Source: Acidobacteriota bacterium | GTDB lineage: Bacteria; Acidobacteriota; UBA6911 | Assembly: GCA_016929335.1 (NCBI GenBank) | Contig: JAFGIY010000200.1 | Span: 1-64,000 of the forward strand | Length of the DNA: 64,000 nt | Direction: 5' to 3' | The notes under the pieces: model-generated | Database searches by the model: none | Seen by the model: only the letters and a program-made list of their open reading frames with translations | What the model was told of the DNA's origin: nothing | Part shown: piece after piece, positions 38,267-47,062 of the stretch | Layout: each line of letters starts with the position of its first letter | Position numbering within the stretch: position 1 is the stretch's first letter | Translations under genes and position numbers: made by a program

Positions 38267-39088
38267 CTATTCCTGGCAATTAGAACAGTAAAAAGAACTG
38301 CGATTCCCCTGAACAATCCTCCTGATCGGGAAACCGCACCGCGCACAAACATCGCCTTCCTTCTGAAAAACCCTCAGATAATTCTGATTTTCTCCGGGAT
38401 TCCCTTCGGAATCCACAAAATCCGAAAAGCTGGTCCCCCGATGCCGGATGGAGTCTCTCATCACATTTCGAATGGCAGCGGCCAAATTCTCCACCTCTTC
38501 GGATGACAATGTATGACATCGGCGCTGGGGGCGGACCCGAGCCAAAAACAGGGATTCGCATACGTAGATATTACCAAGCCCGGCTACATTCCGCTGATCC
38601 AGAAGAAAAGATTTGATCTCCCGCCGGCTCCTCTGCAATTTCGTTTTGAGCCATTGGCCGCAAAACCCACAGCTAAGTGGATCCTTGCCTAAGGAACATA
38701 TTTCCGGAATCTGGTCCAGGCGGAATCCATCATAAGCAGCCATGAGTCCAAAGCGGCGAGGATCGCGATATTCCAATTCCGAGCCGTCGGAAAAGCGGAT
38801 GAGTGCGTGCGTATGCTTTACCCTCTCTTCCGACCGGGCATGATAAAGAATTCTGCCGCTCATTCCCAGGTGGATCAGCCAGAACGCCCTCGGCTCCAAT
38901 TCCGCGATGAGGTATTTTCCGCGGCGGAGAATCTTTCGAATCGTGCGGCCTCGAAGCGTCATGGCAAAGCTTTCGGTAAAGGGCCGGCGCAACGGGAATC
39001 CGGAAAGGGAGACATGCTCGATGCATTTGCCCACAAGCCTCTTTCGAAGCTTGCGCGCCAGGGTTTCAACTTCGGGCATTTCGGGCAT
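38267..39088 (-). CDS. mutM: formamidopyrimidine-DNA glycosylase (Fpg/MutM)
   Basis: Base excision repair enzyme removing 8-oxoguanine and formamidopyrimidines. The mature N-terminus PEMPEVET supplies the catalytic Pro2 and Glu3, so the ATG at 39,088 is the functional start; an in-frame ATG nine bases later would also give a PEVET start. The helix-two-turn-helix and the C-terminal four-Cys zinc finger (CARCGFP…FYCSNCQ) are present. The product is 273 residues. Confidence 0.94.
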   Translation of the reverse strand: MPEMPEVETLARKLRKRLVGKCIEHVSLSGFPLRRPFTESFAMTLRGRTIRKILRRGKYLIAELEPRAFWLIHLGMSGRILYHARSEERVKHTHALIRFSDGSELEYRDPRRFGLMAAYDGFRLDQIPEICSLGKDPLSCGFCGQWLKTKLQRSRREIKSFLLDQRNVAGLGNIYVCESLFLARVRPQRRCHTLSSEEVENLAAAIRNVMRDSIRHRGTSFSDFVDSEGNPGENQNYLRVFQKEGDVCARCGFPIRRIVQGNRSSFYCSNCQE

Positions 39089-39157
39089 TTTTTCAGACGG
39101 GCGGAAGCACATCGATTCCCATGTACATAAAGCTTTTGGTAATCAATGGCTTTCGGG

Positions 39158-39529
39158 CTAGAGATCTTCGGAGGATGTACTCCCCCCTTGATCGTCGGGA
39201 CTTCCCTCGCCGGCAGCTTCTCTTGCCGCTTCCTCAGCAAGCTGATCTATATCCTCTCCTGCAAAATCCTCACCGAGCTCTTTGCCCATCTTTTTCATCC
39301 AGCGGGCTACGCTGCCCGGATCATTTTCATCCAAACCGGATAAAGACGATGGATCCGCCAAAGATTCCAGACGGCTTTCCTCGGATTTTGGCATGGCAAA
39401 CCGTGAATAAAGCTGCTCAATGTCTTCGCCTTTGCAATACCTGCAAACAGGATGAAATGTGGCGGGAGACATGACCAGATAGCTCATCTTCTTCTTGCAT
39501 TTGCGGCAGAAGTACTCAAAGATCGGCAT
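39158..39529 (-). CDS. FmdB-like zinc ribbon protein
   Basis: A 123-residue protein with an N-terminal FmdB-type zinc ribbon (MPIFEYFCRKCKKK…CRYCKGEDIEQLYS) and an acidic, Ser/Gly-rich C-terminal tail. FmdB was named from a formamidase operon and its function is not known. It lies between mutM and moaC on the minus strand. Confidence 0.8.
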   Translation of the reverse strand: MPIFEYFCRKCKKKMSYLVMSPATFHPVCRYCKGEDIEQLYSRFAMPKSEESRLESLADPSSLSGLDENDPGSVARWMKKMGKELGEDFAGEDIDQLAEEAAREAAGEGSPDDQGGSTSSEDL

Positions 39530-39587
39530 ACATCCTTCCTGATGTTTTCAAATTCAAACGCCTTAATATTACCAGAGCTTTTGACAG

Positions 39588-40079
39588 TCAGGAACTTTTG
39601 CGAGCGTAGACGCCGCTTTTGCCGCCGCTTTTTTCAAGCAACTGCACCTTCTCAACCGTAGCTCCCTTCTCAACAGCCTTTACCATATCATAGAGAGTCA
39701 GGGCTGCTACGGACGCCGCGGTCAGCGCTTCCATTTCAACTCCGGTAGTCCCGGCGCATGAAACAGTGGCGACAAAGCGTACTCCTGTTCCGCAGATTAT
39801 CGCATCTACGTCGACATGCGTTAAAAGAAGCGGATGGCAGAGGGGAATGAGATCCGGAGTCCGTTTCGCAGCCAGAATGCCGGCAAGCCGCGCCGTTTCC
39901 AAAGGATTTCCTTTGGGCAACGCACCCCGACGAAGTAGGGATAGAGTCTTTCGCGAAAGCCGCAAAAACGATTCCGCTACCGCCCGTCGGGAAGTGATGG
40001 CCTTTTCCGTAACATCCACCATCCGCGCCCGCCCCTTCGCATCAATATGAGTCAGTATCGCAGGTTGTTTCTTAATCAT
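39588..40079 (-). CDS. moaC: cyclic pyranopterin monophosphate synthase
   Basis: Second step of molybdenum cofactor synthesis, forming cyclic pyranopterin with MoaA. Signature segments are [16 protein letters not shown], the [13 protein letters not shown] motif and [20 protein letters not shown], with the conserved Lys in MVKAVEKG. The product is 163 residues, normal length. With moeA upstream it forms a small molybdopterin group, separated by a repeat hairpin. Confidence 0.94.
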   Translation of the reverse strand: MIKKQPAILTHIDAKGRARMVDVTEKAITSRRAVAESFLRLSRKTLSLLRRGALPKGNPLETARLAGILAAKRTPDLIPLCHPLLLTHVDVDAIICGTGVRFVATVSCAGTTGVEMEALTAASVAALTLYDMVKAVEKGATVEKVQLLEKSGGKSGVYARKSS

Positions 40080-40094
40080 ATATCGATTTGAAAT

Positions 40095-40154
40095 ATTGAC
40101 GATTGACGCTTAAAAACCTGATGTTCTGCGTGTCGTCAATCGAAAATCGTCAAT
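40095..40154. repeat. heptamer hairpin between moeA and moaC
   Basis: The left arm is ATTGACG twice (40,095-40,108); the right arm is CGTCAAT, CGAAAAT, CGTCAAT (40,134-40,154). The right arm ends two bases before the moeA stop codon. The unit is the same as at 22,748. Confidence 0.8.
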
Positions 40155-40156
40155 CA

Positions 40157-41377
40157 TCAGCGCTGCCGGACGAAGAAATCCGGCAACAGCATTATTTCGA
40201 CAACTTCTCCACGGCGCAGCAAATCCCTGCTTTTGGGAAATATAAAAGTCGCATTCGCGCGCGTAAATCCAATGATATCCGCCGAGCTCTTCCACAAAAG
40301 CGGCTCGACTTTCCAGCCATCGTCCTGCCAGAATACCCATGCGGGCATAAATGCCGTTCTTCCGGGAGATTGTCTCATATCTGCCAGCAGCTCACCCTTC
40401 ATTCTCGGCAACTCAGGCTGGGTCATGCCACAAAGCCGGCCCAGTACAGGACGCACAAAGCACTCGAATGTGACAAGTGCCGATATGGGATTCCCCGGCA
40501 ATCCAAAGATCAGCTTGTCACCCTTGCGGGCAAACACTGTCGGTTTGCCGGGTTTGATAGCCACCTTATTAAACAGAATTTCCAGCCCTATATCCTTGAA
40601 AACATCGCGCACAAAGTCGTATTCGCCCATGGAGACTCCGCCGGTAATGATCAACACATCCCGCTCAAGTCCCAACAGCATCATGCGATGCAGTTCATCC
40701 CGATTATCCCGCGCAATGCCGAGGTAATCGGGCTCAAATCCCATATATTGAAGCTGGCTGGAAAGGCAATAAGCATTGGAGTTCCGGATCTGGTCCAGTT
40801 CAGGCGTTTTATCAAACTCAACCAGTTCATCGCCGGTAGCGAATATCGCGATGCTGGGTTTCCGGTAAACTTTGACACGGCTATATCCGAAAGTGGCCAT
40901 GGCCGCGATTTCAGCCGGACCCACCCGGTGGCCCGATTCCAGCACCACCGCGCCGGTTTTCGCTTCCGACCCCTGCATAGCGATATTCTCGCGCGGCTTC
41001 ACCGGCTCAAGAATTCTGATCCGCTTACCGTCATCCGAAATCCGGCACAGCTCAATGATCTGAACCGCATCGGCGCCTTCGGAAACTGGCGCCCCCGTCA
41101 TAGTCGCTATCGCTTCACCGGGATTCAATTTCCGGGGGATTCCGCCTCCGGCCCGAATTTCCCCGGCAATAATTAGTTCGACTGGAGCGTGCTCGACATC
41201 AGCGGCACGCACGGCATAGCCATCCATTGCCGAACGATGAAAGGGTGGTATATCACGGGTTGCGACGAGGTCTTCGGCCAAATTGCGTCCCAACGCCGCT
41301 TGGAACGGGACTTCTTCAACTTTGCGCTCGGGCAAGTTCGAAAGCAAAATCCCCAGAGCTTCTTCAACGCTTATCAT
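40157..41377 (-). CDS. moeA: molybdopterin molybdenumtransferase
   Basis: Inserts molybdate into adenylated molybdopterin, completing the molybdenum cofactor. The 406-residue protein has the MoeA N-terminal domains (SAMDGYAVRA, GEAIATMTGAPVSEGADAVQ), the central MoaB-like fold with ITGGVSMGEYDFV, and GLPGNPISALVTFECFV in the C-terminal part. The ATG at 41,377 has a GGGAG site; another ATG 12 bases upstream is less well placed. It implies the cell makes molybdo- or tungsto-enzymes, which are encoded elsewhere. Confidence 0.94.
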   Translation of the reverse strand: MISVEEALGILLSNLPERKVEEVPFQAALGRNLAEDLVATRDIPPFHRSAMDGYAVRAADVEHAPVELIIAGEIRAGGGIPRKLNPGEAIATMTGAPVSEGADAVQIIELCRISDDGKRIRILEPVKPRENIAMQGSEAKTGAVVLESGHRVGPAEIAAMATFGYSRVKVYRKPSIAIFATGDELVEFDKTPELDQIRNSNAYCLSSQLQYMGFEPDYLGIARDNRDELHRMMLLGLERDVLIITGGVSMGEYDFVRDVFKDIGLEILFNKVAIKPGKPTVFARKGDKLIFGLPGNPISALVTFECFVRPVLGRLCGMTQPELPRMKGELLADMRQSPGRTAFMPAWVFWQDDGWKVEPLLWKSSADIIGFTRANATFIFPKSRDLLRRGEVVEIMLLPDFFVRQR

Positions 41378-41398
41378 AAAGTCTCCCATTTACTGCAG

Positions 41399-41538
41399 GG
41401 GGGAAAGAAAGGGGTAAAGGGGTAGAGGGGAAAACAATTAGAGTAAATGATTTAAATAGCGGTTTTCTTTTCATCATACAGCTCATTCCCTCTACCCCTT
41501 TACCCCTTTACCCCTTTCTTCGCCCCTTTGCCCCTCTA
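41399..41538. repeat. inverted G-rich octamer arrays between the Lon-like gene and moeA
   Basis: The left arm contains GGGGTAAA, GGGGTAGA, GGGGAAAA (41,411-41,434) preceded by a G-run. The right arm contains TCTACCCC, TTTACCCC, TTTACCCC (41,491-41,514) and further CCCCTTTG, CCCCTCTA units reaching the stop codon of the Lon-like gene, so its last residues (EEEKG) are repeat-encoded. The unit is 8 bp here rather than 7. The runs of four G could also form a quadruplex on the plus strand. Confidence 0.85.
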
Positions 41539-43950
41539 TCCCTTCTCTTCCTCCTTGGCAAACTTGCGCAAAGCCTCGGCGAATTCCTTCAGTCGCCGCT
41601 CGACGCGATAATTAACGGTTCCCTCTTTATATTCGTTATGTTCGTCGCGTTCACCCGCAGGAATGCCCGTCAGGATTTCGATTCCCTCATCAATCGTGCC
41701 GACGGCGTAGATGGAAAATCTGCCCGCGGCCACGGCCTCGACGACGTCCTTCCGCAACATCAGATTCCTGACATTCTGAAGAGGAATCATCACCCCTTGA
41801 TCCCCCGTAAGACCTATTGCCTTGCATACATCGAAGTATCCCTCGATTTTCTGATTCACCCCTCCGATCGGCTGGATTTGGCCGTTCTGATTGACAGATC
41901 CGGTGACCGCAATGCTCTGCTTGACAGGAATTTTTGAGAGGCTTGAGAGCAATGCGTAGACTTCGGTTGACGAAGCACTGTCGCCATCGATTCCTTCATA
42001 GGACTGTTCAAAGCACAAACTGGCCGATACGGACAGCGGTTGTTGCTGAGCATATTTTGCTCCCAGATAGCCGCTCAAGATAAGAACTCCCTTGTCGTAA
42101 ATCTTTCCGCTCATCTTGGATTCCCGCTCAATATCCACAACGCCGCTCTTGCCCATAAATGTCTTGGCCGTAATGCGGGAGGGCTTGCCGAAACGGATGT
42201 CGCCGAGATCAATCACTGCCAAACCATTGACTTGCCCCACAGCTTCTCCCGAAACATCTACCAGAATCGTGCCCTCAGCTATCAGATTCCGGATCCGCTC
42301 CTCGATCAAACTGGAACGATAGTATTTTTCCTCGATCGCTTGCAGAACGCTGGCGGAAGTGACGAGACTGGCGCCTGAACTGCGGGCCCAGTAGCTTGCC
42401 TCGCGAACGATATCGGCTACATCGCTGAACCGAGCCGAAAGCTTCTGCTGATCATCGACAAGCCAGGCTCCGTATTCTATTACCCGCGCAACCCCGGTTG
42501 GATCAAAGTGCAAAAGGCCCTCGTCAAAGCAACGAGTGCTGATGAAGGAAGCATAATTATTAAAAGCCTGTTCATCCCGGGGCATCTCCGAATCAAAGTC
42601 GGCTTTAACTTTGAAAATCTTCCTGAAATCCTCGTCCAGTCCATATAACTGATGATAGATGAGCTGGTGGCCGATCATGATGACCTTTACATTGACAGGT
42701 ATTGGATTCGGCCTCATTCCCGCAACTGGAACAATGCCAAACTGCTCGGCCAAATCTTCGATCCGCACTTCCTTGTTTTTGACGGTGCGCTTCAGCGTTT
42801 CCCAGACGCCTGAATTAAGCAGAACATCATGCACATTAACAACCAGAAATCCTCCGTTCGCCCTTGCATAGGAACCGGCCCGGATCAGCGTAAAGTCGCC
42901 TGACAGAGTACCGAATTGAGCCCGCCGTTCCACGCGCCCAAAAAGGTTGTAATACGTAGGATTGGTTTCAATAACAACCGGCGCTCCTTTGAGATCGGTA
43001 TTATCCACCACGATGTTGACAGTGTATTTGGCAAATGGATCTACCTGGGGCTCCAGGCGTATCTGAGAAGCGGCAGCTGCATCCGATTTAGCGGAATCCT
43101 CCGTAAAATCCTCCAGATGAGAAAGAATGTATTCCTGAACGTCATCCAGGTAAGACGTTACTTGCGGAAAACCTATGTATTCTTCCTTGATCCCATCGAC
43201 CCGGCCCCCGACGACATATAATCCGACTCTGCGGTGCAGTTCGTTGATTTTGTCGCGGCTCTCTTTATTGATATTGCGCACTTGCCGGAGAAAGGATTGA
43301 ATATCCTGATTGAGTCCCGTCTGGCGGGTCTCTATCTGTTTTTTTGCCTCAGGATCCAAAGCCTCATATTGTTCGGATGTCATTAGCTTCCCTTCCACCA
43401 AAGGCACGAGGGAAACTCCGACTTTAGTGATCTCGACCTCAAAACCCTCTGCGCGCGCCTTCTCGGAAAGCCTGCTTAATAGGAGCTGCTGCTGTTCCTG
43501 GTTCTCGCGAATAAGGCCGTTGACGCTCTCTTCGTATTCCTTGGACTCGAAGGCTTTGGGTATCTCTTTTTTCAGATGACGGACGAATTCATCCATTTCC
43601 GCTTTTAAGGATTTGCCGCGGCCCGCCGGAAGATTAAGGATGATCGGACAGTTGGGATCCCGAAAATTGTAGACATAGCACCAATCATCCGGACAAGGCA
43701 TCTTAGCGGCGATTTCCTCAAGAAAGGTACGGATCACCGTGGTTTTGCCGGTTCCCGTCAGCCCGCTTACATAGATATTGTAGCCGGGGGATGAGATATC
43801 CAGACCGAAACGAATCGCCCGAATTGGGCGTTCCTGCTCCACTATGCCCTGCATCGGAGGTATTTCTGCCGTTGATTGAAATTTGAAAAAGGAGGAATCA
43901 CAGGTCCAACGCAGGCGTTCAGGTGACAGCAATTTGCTTTGTTCGTTCAT
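41536..43950 (-). CDS. Lon-like ATP-dependent protease (LonB-type AAA+/S16)
   Basis: An 804-residue AAA+ protease of the Lon family without the usual Lon N-terminal domain. Walker A is GLTGTGKTT near residue 66, a long inserted helical region follows (about 130-260), and the S16 protease domain is C-terminal with the catalytic Ser in EGIDGDSASSTE and Lys in GGVNQKIEGY. No membrane segments are obvious, unlike archaeal LonB. The ATG at 43,950 has a GGGGA site. It lies 26 bases after the adenosine-specific kinase-like gene on the same strand, so the two may be co-transcribed. Confidence 0.88.
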   Translation of the reverse strand: MNEQSKLLSPERLRWTCDSSFFKFQSTAEIPPMQGIVEQERPIRAIRFGLDISSPGYNIYVSGLTGTGKTTVIRTFLEEIAAKMPCPDDWCYVYNFRDPNCPIILNLPAGRGKSLKAEMDEFVRHLKKEIPKAFESKEYEESVNGLIRENQEQQQLLLSRLSEKARAEGFEVEITKVGVSLVPLVEGKLMTSEQYEALDPEAKKQIETRQTGLNQDIQSFLRQVRNINKESRDKINELHRRVGLYVVGGRVDGIKEEYIGFPQVTSYLDDVQEYILSHLEDFTEDSAKSDAAAASQIRLEPQVDPFAKYTVNIVVDNTDLKGAPVVIETNPTYYNLFGRVERRAQFGTLSGDFTLIRAGSYARANGGFLVVNVHDVLLNSGVWETLKRTVKNKEVRIEDLAEQFGIVPVAGMRPNPIPVNVKVIMIGHQLIYHQLYGLDEDFRKIFKVKADFDSEMPRDEQAFNNYASFISTRCFDEGLLHFDPTGVARVIEYGAWLVDDQQKLSARFSDVADIVREASYWARSSGASLVTSASVLQAIEEKYYRSSLIEERIRNLIAEGTILVDVSGEAVGQVNGLAVIDLGDIRFGKPSRITAKTFMGKSGVVDIERESKMSGKIYDKGVLILSGYLGAKYAQQQPLSVSASLCFEQSYEGIDGDSASSTEVYALLSSLSKIPVKQSIAVTGSVNQNGQIQPIGGVNQKIEGYFDVCKAIGLTGDQGVMIPLQNVRNLMLRKDVVEAVAAGRFSIYAVGTIDEGIEILTGIPAGERDEHNEYKEGTVNYRVERRLKEFAEALRKFAKEEEKG

Positions 43951-43976
43951 CGATTTCCCCAAAGAAAGATTTCGGA

Positions 43977-44459
43977 CTACCTTTTGTATCCAATTTTGCG
44001 CAGAAATTCTTTTCTGGCTTGAACATCCCCCCCAGTCTCAACTCCTTTGGGAGAAAATCCATCGATGACACCCAATATACCCCTGCCTTGATCGGTTTCA
44101 GCAACGATGATTTCTACGGAATTCGCTGTGGCGCAGAAAACCTGGCATACCTCGGAACAGCTTTTTACCGCATTGAGTATATTGATGGGAAACGCATCCT
44201 TGAGTAGAACAACAAAGGAATGGCCGGCACCCATGGTCATGGCGTTTTCGGCTGAAGTCTTTTTCAGACCTTCGTCATTCCCCTCCACGCGGATGAGGCA
44301 GGGGCCTGAGGCTTCACAGAAAGCGATCCCGAACCTGGCGTGCGGACATCCGGTAACAATAGCTTCATAAAGGTCTTCGATTGTCTTAATAAAATGACTC
44401 TGGCCTACAATGATGTTACAGTCTTCAGGAATTGACAGCCGGATATTTTTTATTTCCAT
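43977..44459 (-). CDS. adenosine-specific kinase-like protein (DUF355 family)
   Basis: A 160-residue member of a conserved family found mainly in archaea and some anaerobic bacteria, annotated from structural work as adenosine-specific kinase. Conserved segments are [33 protein letters not shown] and the [17 protein letters not shown] end. The true activity is uncertain. A GGGGTG site precedes the ATG. It is divergent from glmS. Confidence 0.75.
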   Translation of the reverse strand: MEIKNIRLSIPEDCNIIVGQSHFIKTIEDLYEAIVTGCPHARFGIAFCEASGPCLIRVEGNDEGLKKTSAENAMTMGAGHSFVVLLKDAFPINILNAVKSCSEVCQVFCATANSVEIIVAETDQGRGILGVIDGFSPKGVETGGDVQARKEFLRKIGYKR

Positions 44460-44492
44460 GTTTCACCCCATAATATCCGATATAGGATGTTG

Positions 44493-44517
44493 AAGAACGG
44501 CAACCTTTGCCGTTCTT
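44493..44517. promoter_or_regulatory. perfect 11-bp inverted repeat in the glmS divergent region
   Basis: AAGAACGGCAA at 44,493-44,503 and TTGCCGTTCTT at 44,507-44,517 are exact reverse complements around three bases. Neither strand continues with a T run, so it is not a classic terminator. It ends 10 bases upstream of the proposed glmS -35, so an operator is possible; an RNA hairpin in the leader of the divergent gene is the alternative. Confidence 0.6.
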
Positions 44518-44527
44518 GCGCCGCCGG

Positions 44528-44556
44528 TTGCCCCATCGGCTTGCGTCATCTATAAT
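44528..44556 (+). promoter_or_regulatory. sigma-70-type promoter for glmS
   Basis: TTGCCC (44,528-44,533), a 17-base spacer, and a perfect TATAAT (44,551-44,556). It would give a leader of about 135 bases before the glmS ATG. I see no glmS ribozyme-like core in that leader. Confidence 0.6.
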
Positions 44557-44697
44557 TTCGGCGCTATTTGGCACCGCAGGCGGCGATTGTAACACAGATA
44601 TGCGTCGGGGATGCTGGTACAAGTATTCTTTCGAACATATTCATGGCAATCGGAATCCGGTTTGTTGAAGTCAGATAAAATGGAACGAAGGTGATCT

Positions 44698-46551
44698 ATG
44701 TGCGGGATTGTCGGATATGTAGGATCAAAATCGGTTGTTTCCGTCATTATTAATGGACTCCGAAAACTTGAATACCGAGGCTATGACTCCGCCGGCATTG
44801 CAGTGGTACGCAACAACCAGGTTTTCATACGACGCGCTTCCGGCAAACTCGCCAATCTAGTTCGTTCCCTCAATTCAACCCCCCTGACAGGGGACTATGG
44901 GATAGGCCATACCCGGTGGGCCACCCACGGGCGACCGTCGGAAGAGAATGCACATCCGCACCGTGACTGCACAGGCAAAATTATTGTCGTCCATAACGGG
45001 ATTATTGAGAATTATCTCGAACTGAAAACAAGATTGCAGAAAGAAAACCACCGGTTTGTCACCGAAACCGACACGGAAATCATCGCTCATCTGGTGGAGT
45101 CGCTGATGCCCGGCAGATCGTTTGAGGGAGCGTCGGCTGAAGCAATTAAACAGCTCCGCGGCAGCTTCGCAATCTGCCTGATATCGGCAGATTGCCCGAA
45201 CACGATCATCGCCGCCCGCAATGGCCCTCCGTTGGTGCTCGGTCTGGGAAAACAGGAATTCTTCGTCGCATCCGATGTCCCTGCCCTTCTTGAGCATACA
45301 CGCGATATGTACTTTATGAAGGATGGCGAAATGGCTGTTCTGTCTCCGGAGGGAGTGATAGTTCGGGATTCCGATGGTCAGGTTGTACCCTGCGATGTGC
45401 AGGAGGTGCAATGGAGCCCGGAAATGGCAGAAAAAGGCGGATTCCGTCACTATATGCTCAAGGAGGTTCATGAGCAGCCTCGAAGCATCCGCGAAACAAT
45501 CGCCGGCCGGATCTCATTGGATTCCGGTGATATTCTCCTGGATGAAGCCATGATCCCGGAAGCCTTCCTGTCCAAAATCGAGCGTATTCATATCGTCGCT
45601 TGCGGAACTTCATGGCACGCTGCACTGATCGGGAAATTCCTGATCGAAGATTTCACACGCATTCCCGTGGAAATCGATTACGGCTCCGAATTTCGTTACC
45701 GCAATCCCCTTGTGAGCGATCGTTCACTCGTTATCGCCATCAGCCAGTCCGGAGAGACGGCGGACACCTTGGCCGCCGTTCGGGAAGCCAAATCAAAACA
45801 TGCCAGAATCCTTTCAATCTGTAATGTGGTCGGGAGCATGCTCTCCAGAGAAAGTGATGGGAACCTCTATACGCGAAGCGGGCCCGAAATCGGCGTTGCC
45901 TCAACCAAAGCATTTACCAGTCAGCTTGCAGTCCTTGTGCTTCTTGCGCTCTATCTGGGCCGGGCGCGAAACACCCTATCCGGAGAACAGATCCATTCCC
46001 TGTTGCCGGAGTTGATCCGGCTGCCGCAATGTATCCAGCAACTGCTGGACCGAAGCTCTTCCTACGAGGAAATCGCCGGGGCAATCTGTCGCTGCAATAA
46101 TGCCCTCTATCTCGGACGGGGAATTCACTATCCCATCGCGCTCGAGGGCGCCCTAAAGCTCAAAGAGATATCGTATATTCATGCGGAAGGATATCCGGCA
46201 GGCGAAATGAAACATGGGCCCAATGCCTTGATCGACCAGACCTTCCCTGTTGTTACACTGGCAGCCCGGGACAAGCAAAATCCCAAATCGGTGCTGCGCT
46301 ATGAAAAAATGATCAGCAATATCGAGGAAGTACGAGCCCGTCAGGGAATCATCATAGCCGTGGCAAGCGAAGGAGATAAACGAATACCTGAGCTTGCGCA
46401 ATATGTTATTCGCGTCCCGGAGATAGCGGATCCACTGCTTCCGATACTGATGATCATTCCACTCCAGCTTCTGGCTTATTATATCGCCGTGCTTCGCGGC
46501 TGCGATGTCGATCAACCGCGCAATCTGGCCAAAAGCGTCACCGTCGAATGA
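44698..46551 (+). CDS. glmS: glutamine-fructose-6-phosphate aminotransferase
   Basis: Makes glucosamine-6-phosphate from fructose-6-phosphate and glutamine, the entry to peptidoglycan and other amino sugars. Cys2 of MCGIVGYVG is the glutaminase nucleophile, and GHTRWATHG is the next active-site loop. Two SIS isomerase domains follow (CGTSWHAALIG, ISQSGETADT, and YLGRGIHYPIALEGALKLKEISYIHAEGY), ending with PRNLAKSVTVE. The product is 617 residues. An AAGG site lies six bases before the ATG. Confidence 0.96.
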   Translation: MCGIVGYVGSKSVVSVIINGLRKLEYRGYDSAGIAVVRNNQVFIRRASGKLANLVRSLNSTPLTGDYGIGHTRWATHGRPSEENAHPHRDCTGKIIVVHNGIIENYLELKTRLQKENHRFVTETDTEIIAHLVESLMPGRSFEGASAEAIKQLRGSFAICLISADCPNTIIAARNGPPLVLGLGKQEFFVASDVPALLEHTRDMYFMKDGEMAVLSPEGVIVRDSDGQVVPCDVQEVQWSPEMAEKGGFRHYMLKEVHEQPRSIRETIAGRISLDSGDILLDEAMIPEAFLSKIERIHIVACGTSWHAALIGKFLIEDFTRIPVEIDYGSEFRYRNPLVSDRSLVIAISQSGETADTLAAVREAKSKHARILSICNVVGSMLSRESDGNLYTRSGPEIGVASTKAFTSQLAVLVLLALYLGRARNTLSGEQIHSLLPELIRLPQCIQQLLDRSSSYEEIAGAICRCNNALYLGRGIHYPIALEGALKLKEISYIHAEGYPAGEMKHGPNALIDQTFPVVTLAARDKQNPKSVLRYEKMISNIEEVRARQGIIIAVASEGDKRIPELAQYVIRVPEIADPLLPILMIIPLQLLAYYIAVLRGCDVDQPRNLAKSVTVE

Positions 46552-46626
46552 CGGATTTCGAATCGAAACCGAGTCAAACTCTTCAATGCAAGCTTCAATT
46601 CGTAATCGGTTACTCCTAATCCGTCA
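46548..46626. repeat. degenerate inverted repeat at the glmS stop
   Basis: AATGACGGATTTCGAATCGAAACC (split over 46,548-46,571, overlapping the glmS stop) is partly mirrored by AATTCGTAATCGGTTACTCC then TAATCCGTCA (46,597-46,626). It looks like an older, diverged copy of the AATGACG/AATTACG arrays. Confidence 0.4.
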
Positions 46627-47062
46627 CTGAACGCCCTGCATATTTTTCAGCTTCAGCCGGGTCATATAACCCGGATTCATGGTTTATTTAACCGAATTTA
46701 GCGCAAAAAAGTCCTGGCCATTTGGCATGGTCCTGTCATTGACAGACAAGATGGATTTATAAATCGTTGATTAATAATTACTTATATTTTTGTTACCAGA
46801 ACTGCTCTTTTCTGGTAGAGCATGTGCATATAAAACATACTCGAAAGGTGAAATTCTTTACAGCTCTTACGCCTATTGGTTGTTAGCTCCTGCTCAGAAA
46901 GTCATTTTAGAGTGGAAATACTGAAGGGAGCCTATAAAGCTCCTGGAAATTCTTATCTCTTGACTCTAATTCAGGAAACTTAAGTACAAGTTGCGAAGCC
47001 CGGCGATCGAGGGATTCCGCAAGGACATTCCGGCGGATAGGGTCGGGTACCGGAGGCTCTTC
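46627..47062. promoter_or_regulatory. leader region of the Hdr-hydrogenase operon
   Basis: This region without a gene carries several palindromes. CCGGGT…ACCCGG (46,657-46,674) has a six-base loop. TACCAGAA (46,794-46,801) and TTCTGGTA (46,810-46,817) are exact inverted 8-mers eight bases apart, a good operator shape. A TATAAA (46,829-46,834) lies 12 bases further on without a good -35, which suits an activated promoter. The 46,740-46,800 part is AT-rich. No clear sigma-54 site is seen although a sigma-54 regulator gene lies at the end of the operon. Confidence 0.45.

Noticed and set aside
40103-41176. 357-codon plus-strand open frame.
   Set aside because: It lies antisense to moeA, whose motifs are clear, and its translation matches no family pattern.
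44568-44584. Possible sigma-54 promoter (TTGGCAC…) upstream of glmS.
   Set aside because: The -12 dinucleotide is GG rather than GC at the fixed spacing, and a good sigma-70 promoter lies just upstream.
46711-46727. Possible sigma-54 promoter (TTGGCATG…) upstream of hdrC.
   Set aside because: The -24 part fits, but the -12 GC is missing at the required 10-base spacing.
46801-46880. tRNA-like segment: GCTC…GAGC resembles a D-arm before hdrC.
   Set aside because: No matching acceptor stem, anticodon stem or TTCRAAT T-loop follows; the D-arm resemblance comes from the palindrome.
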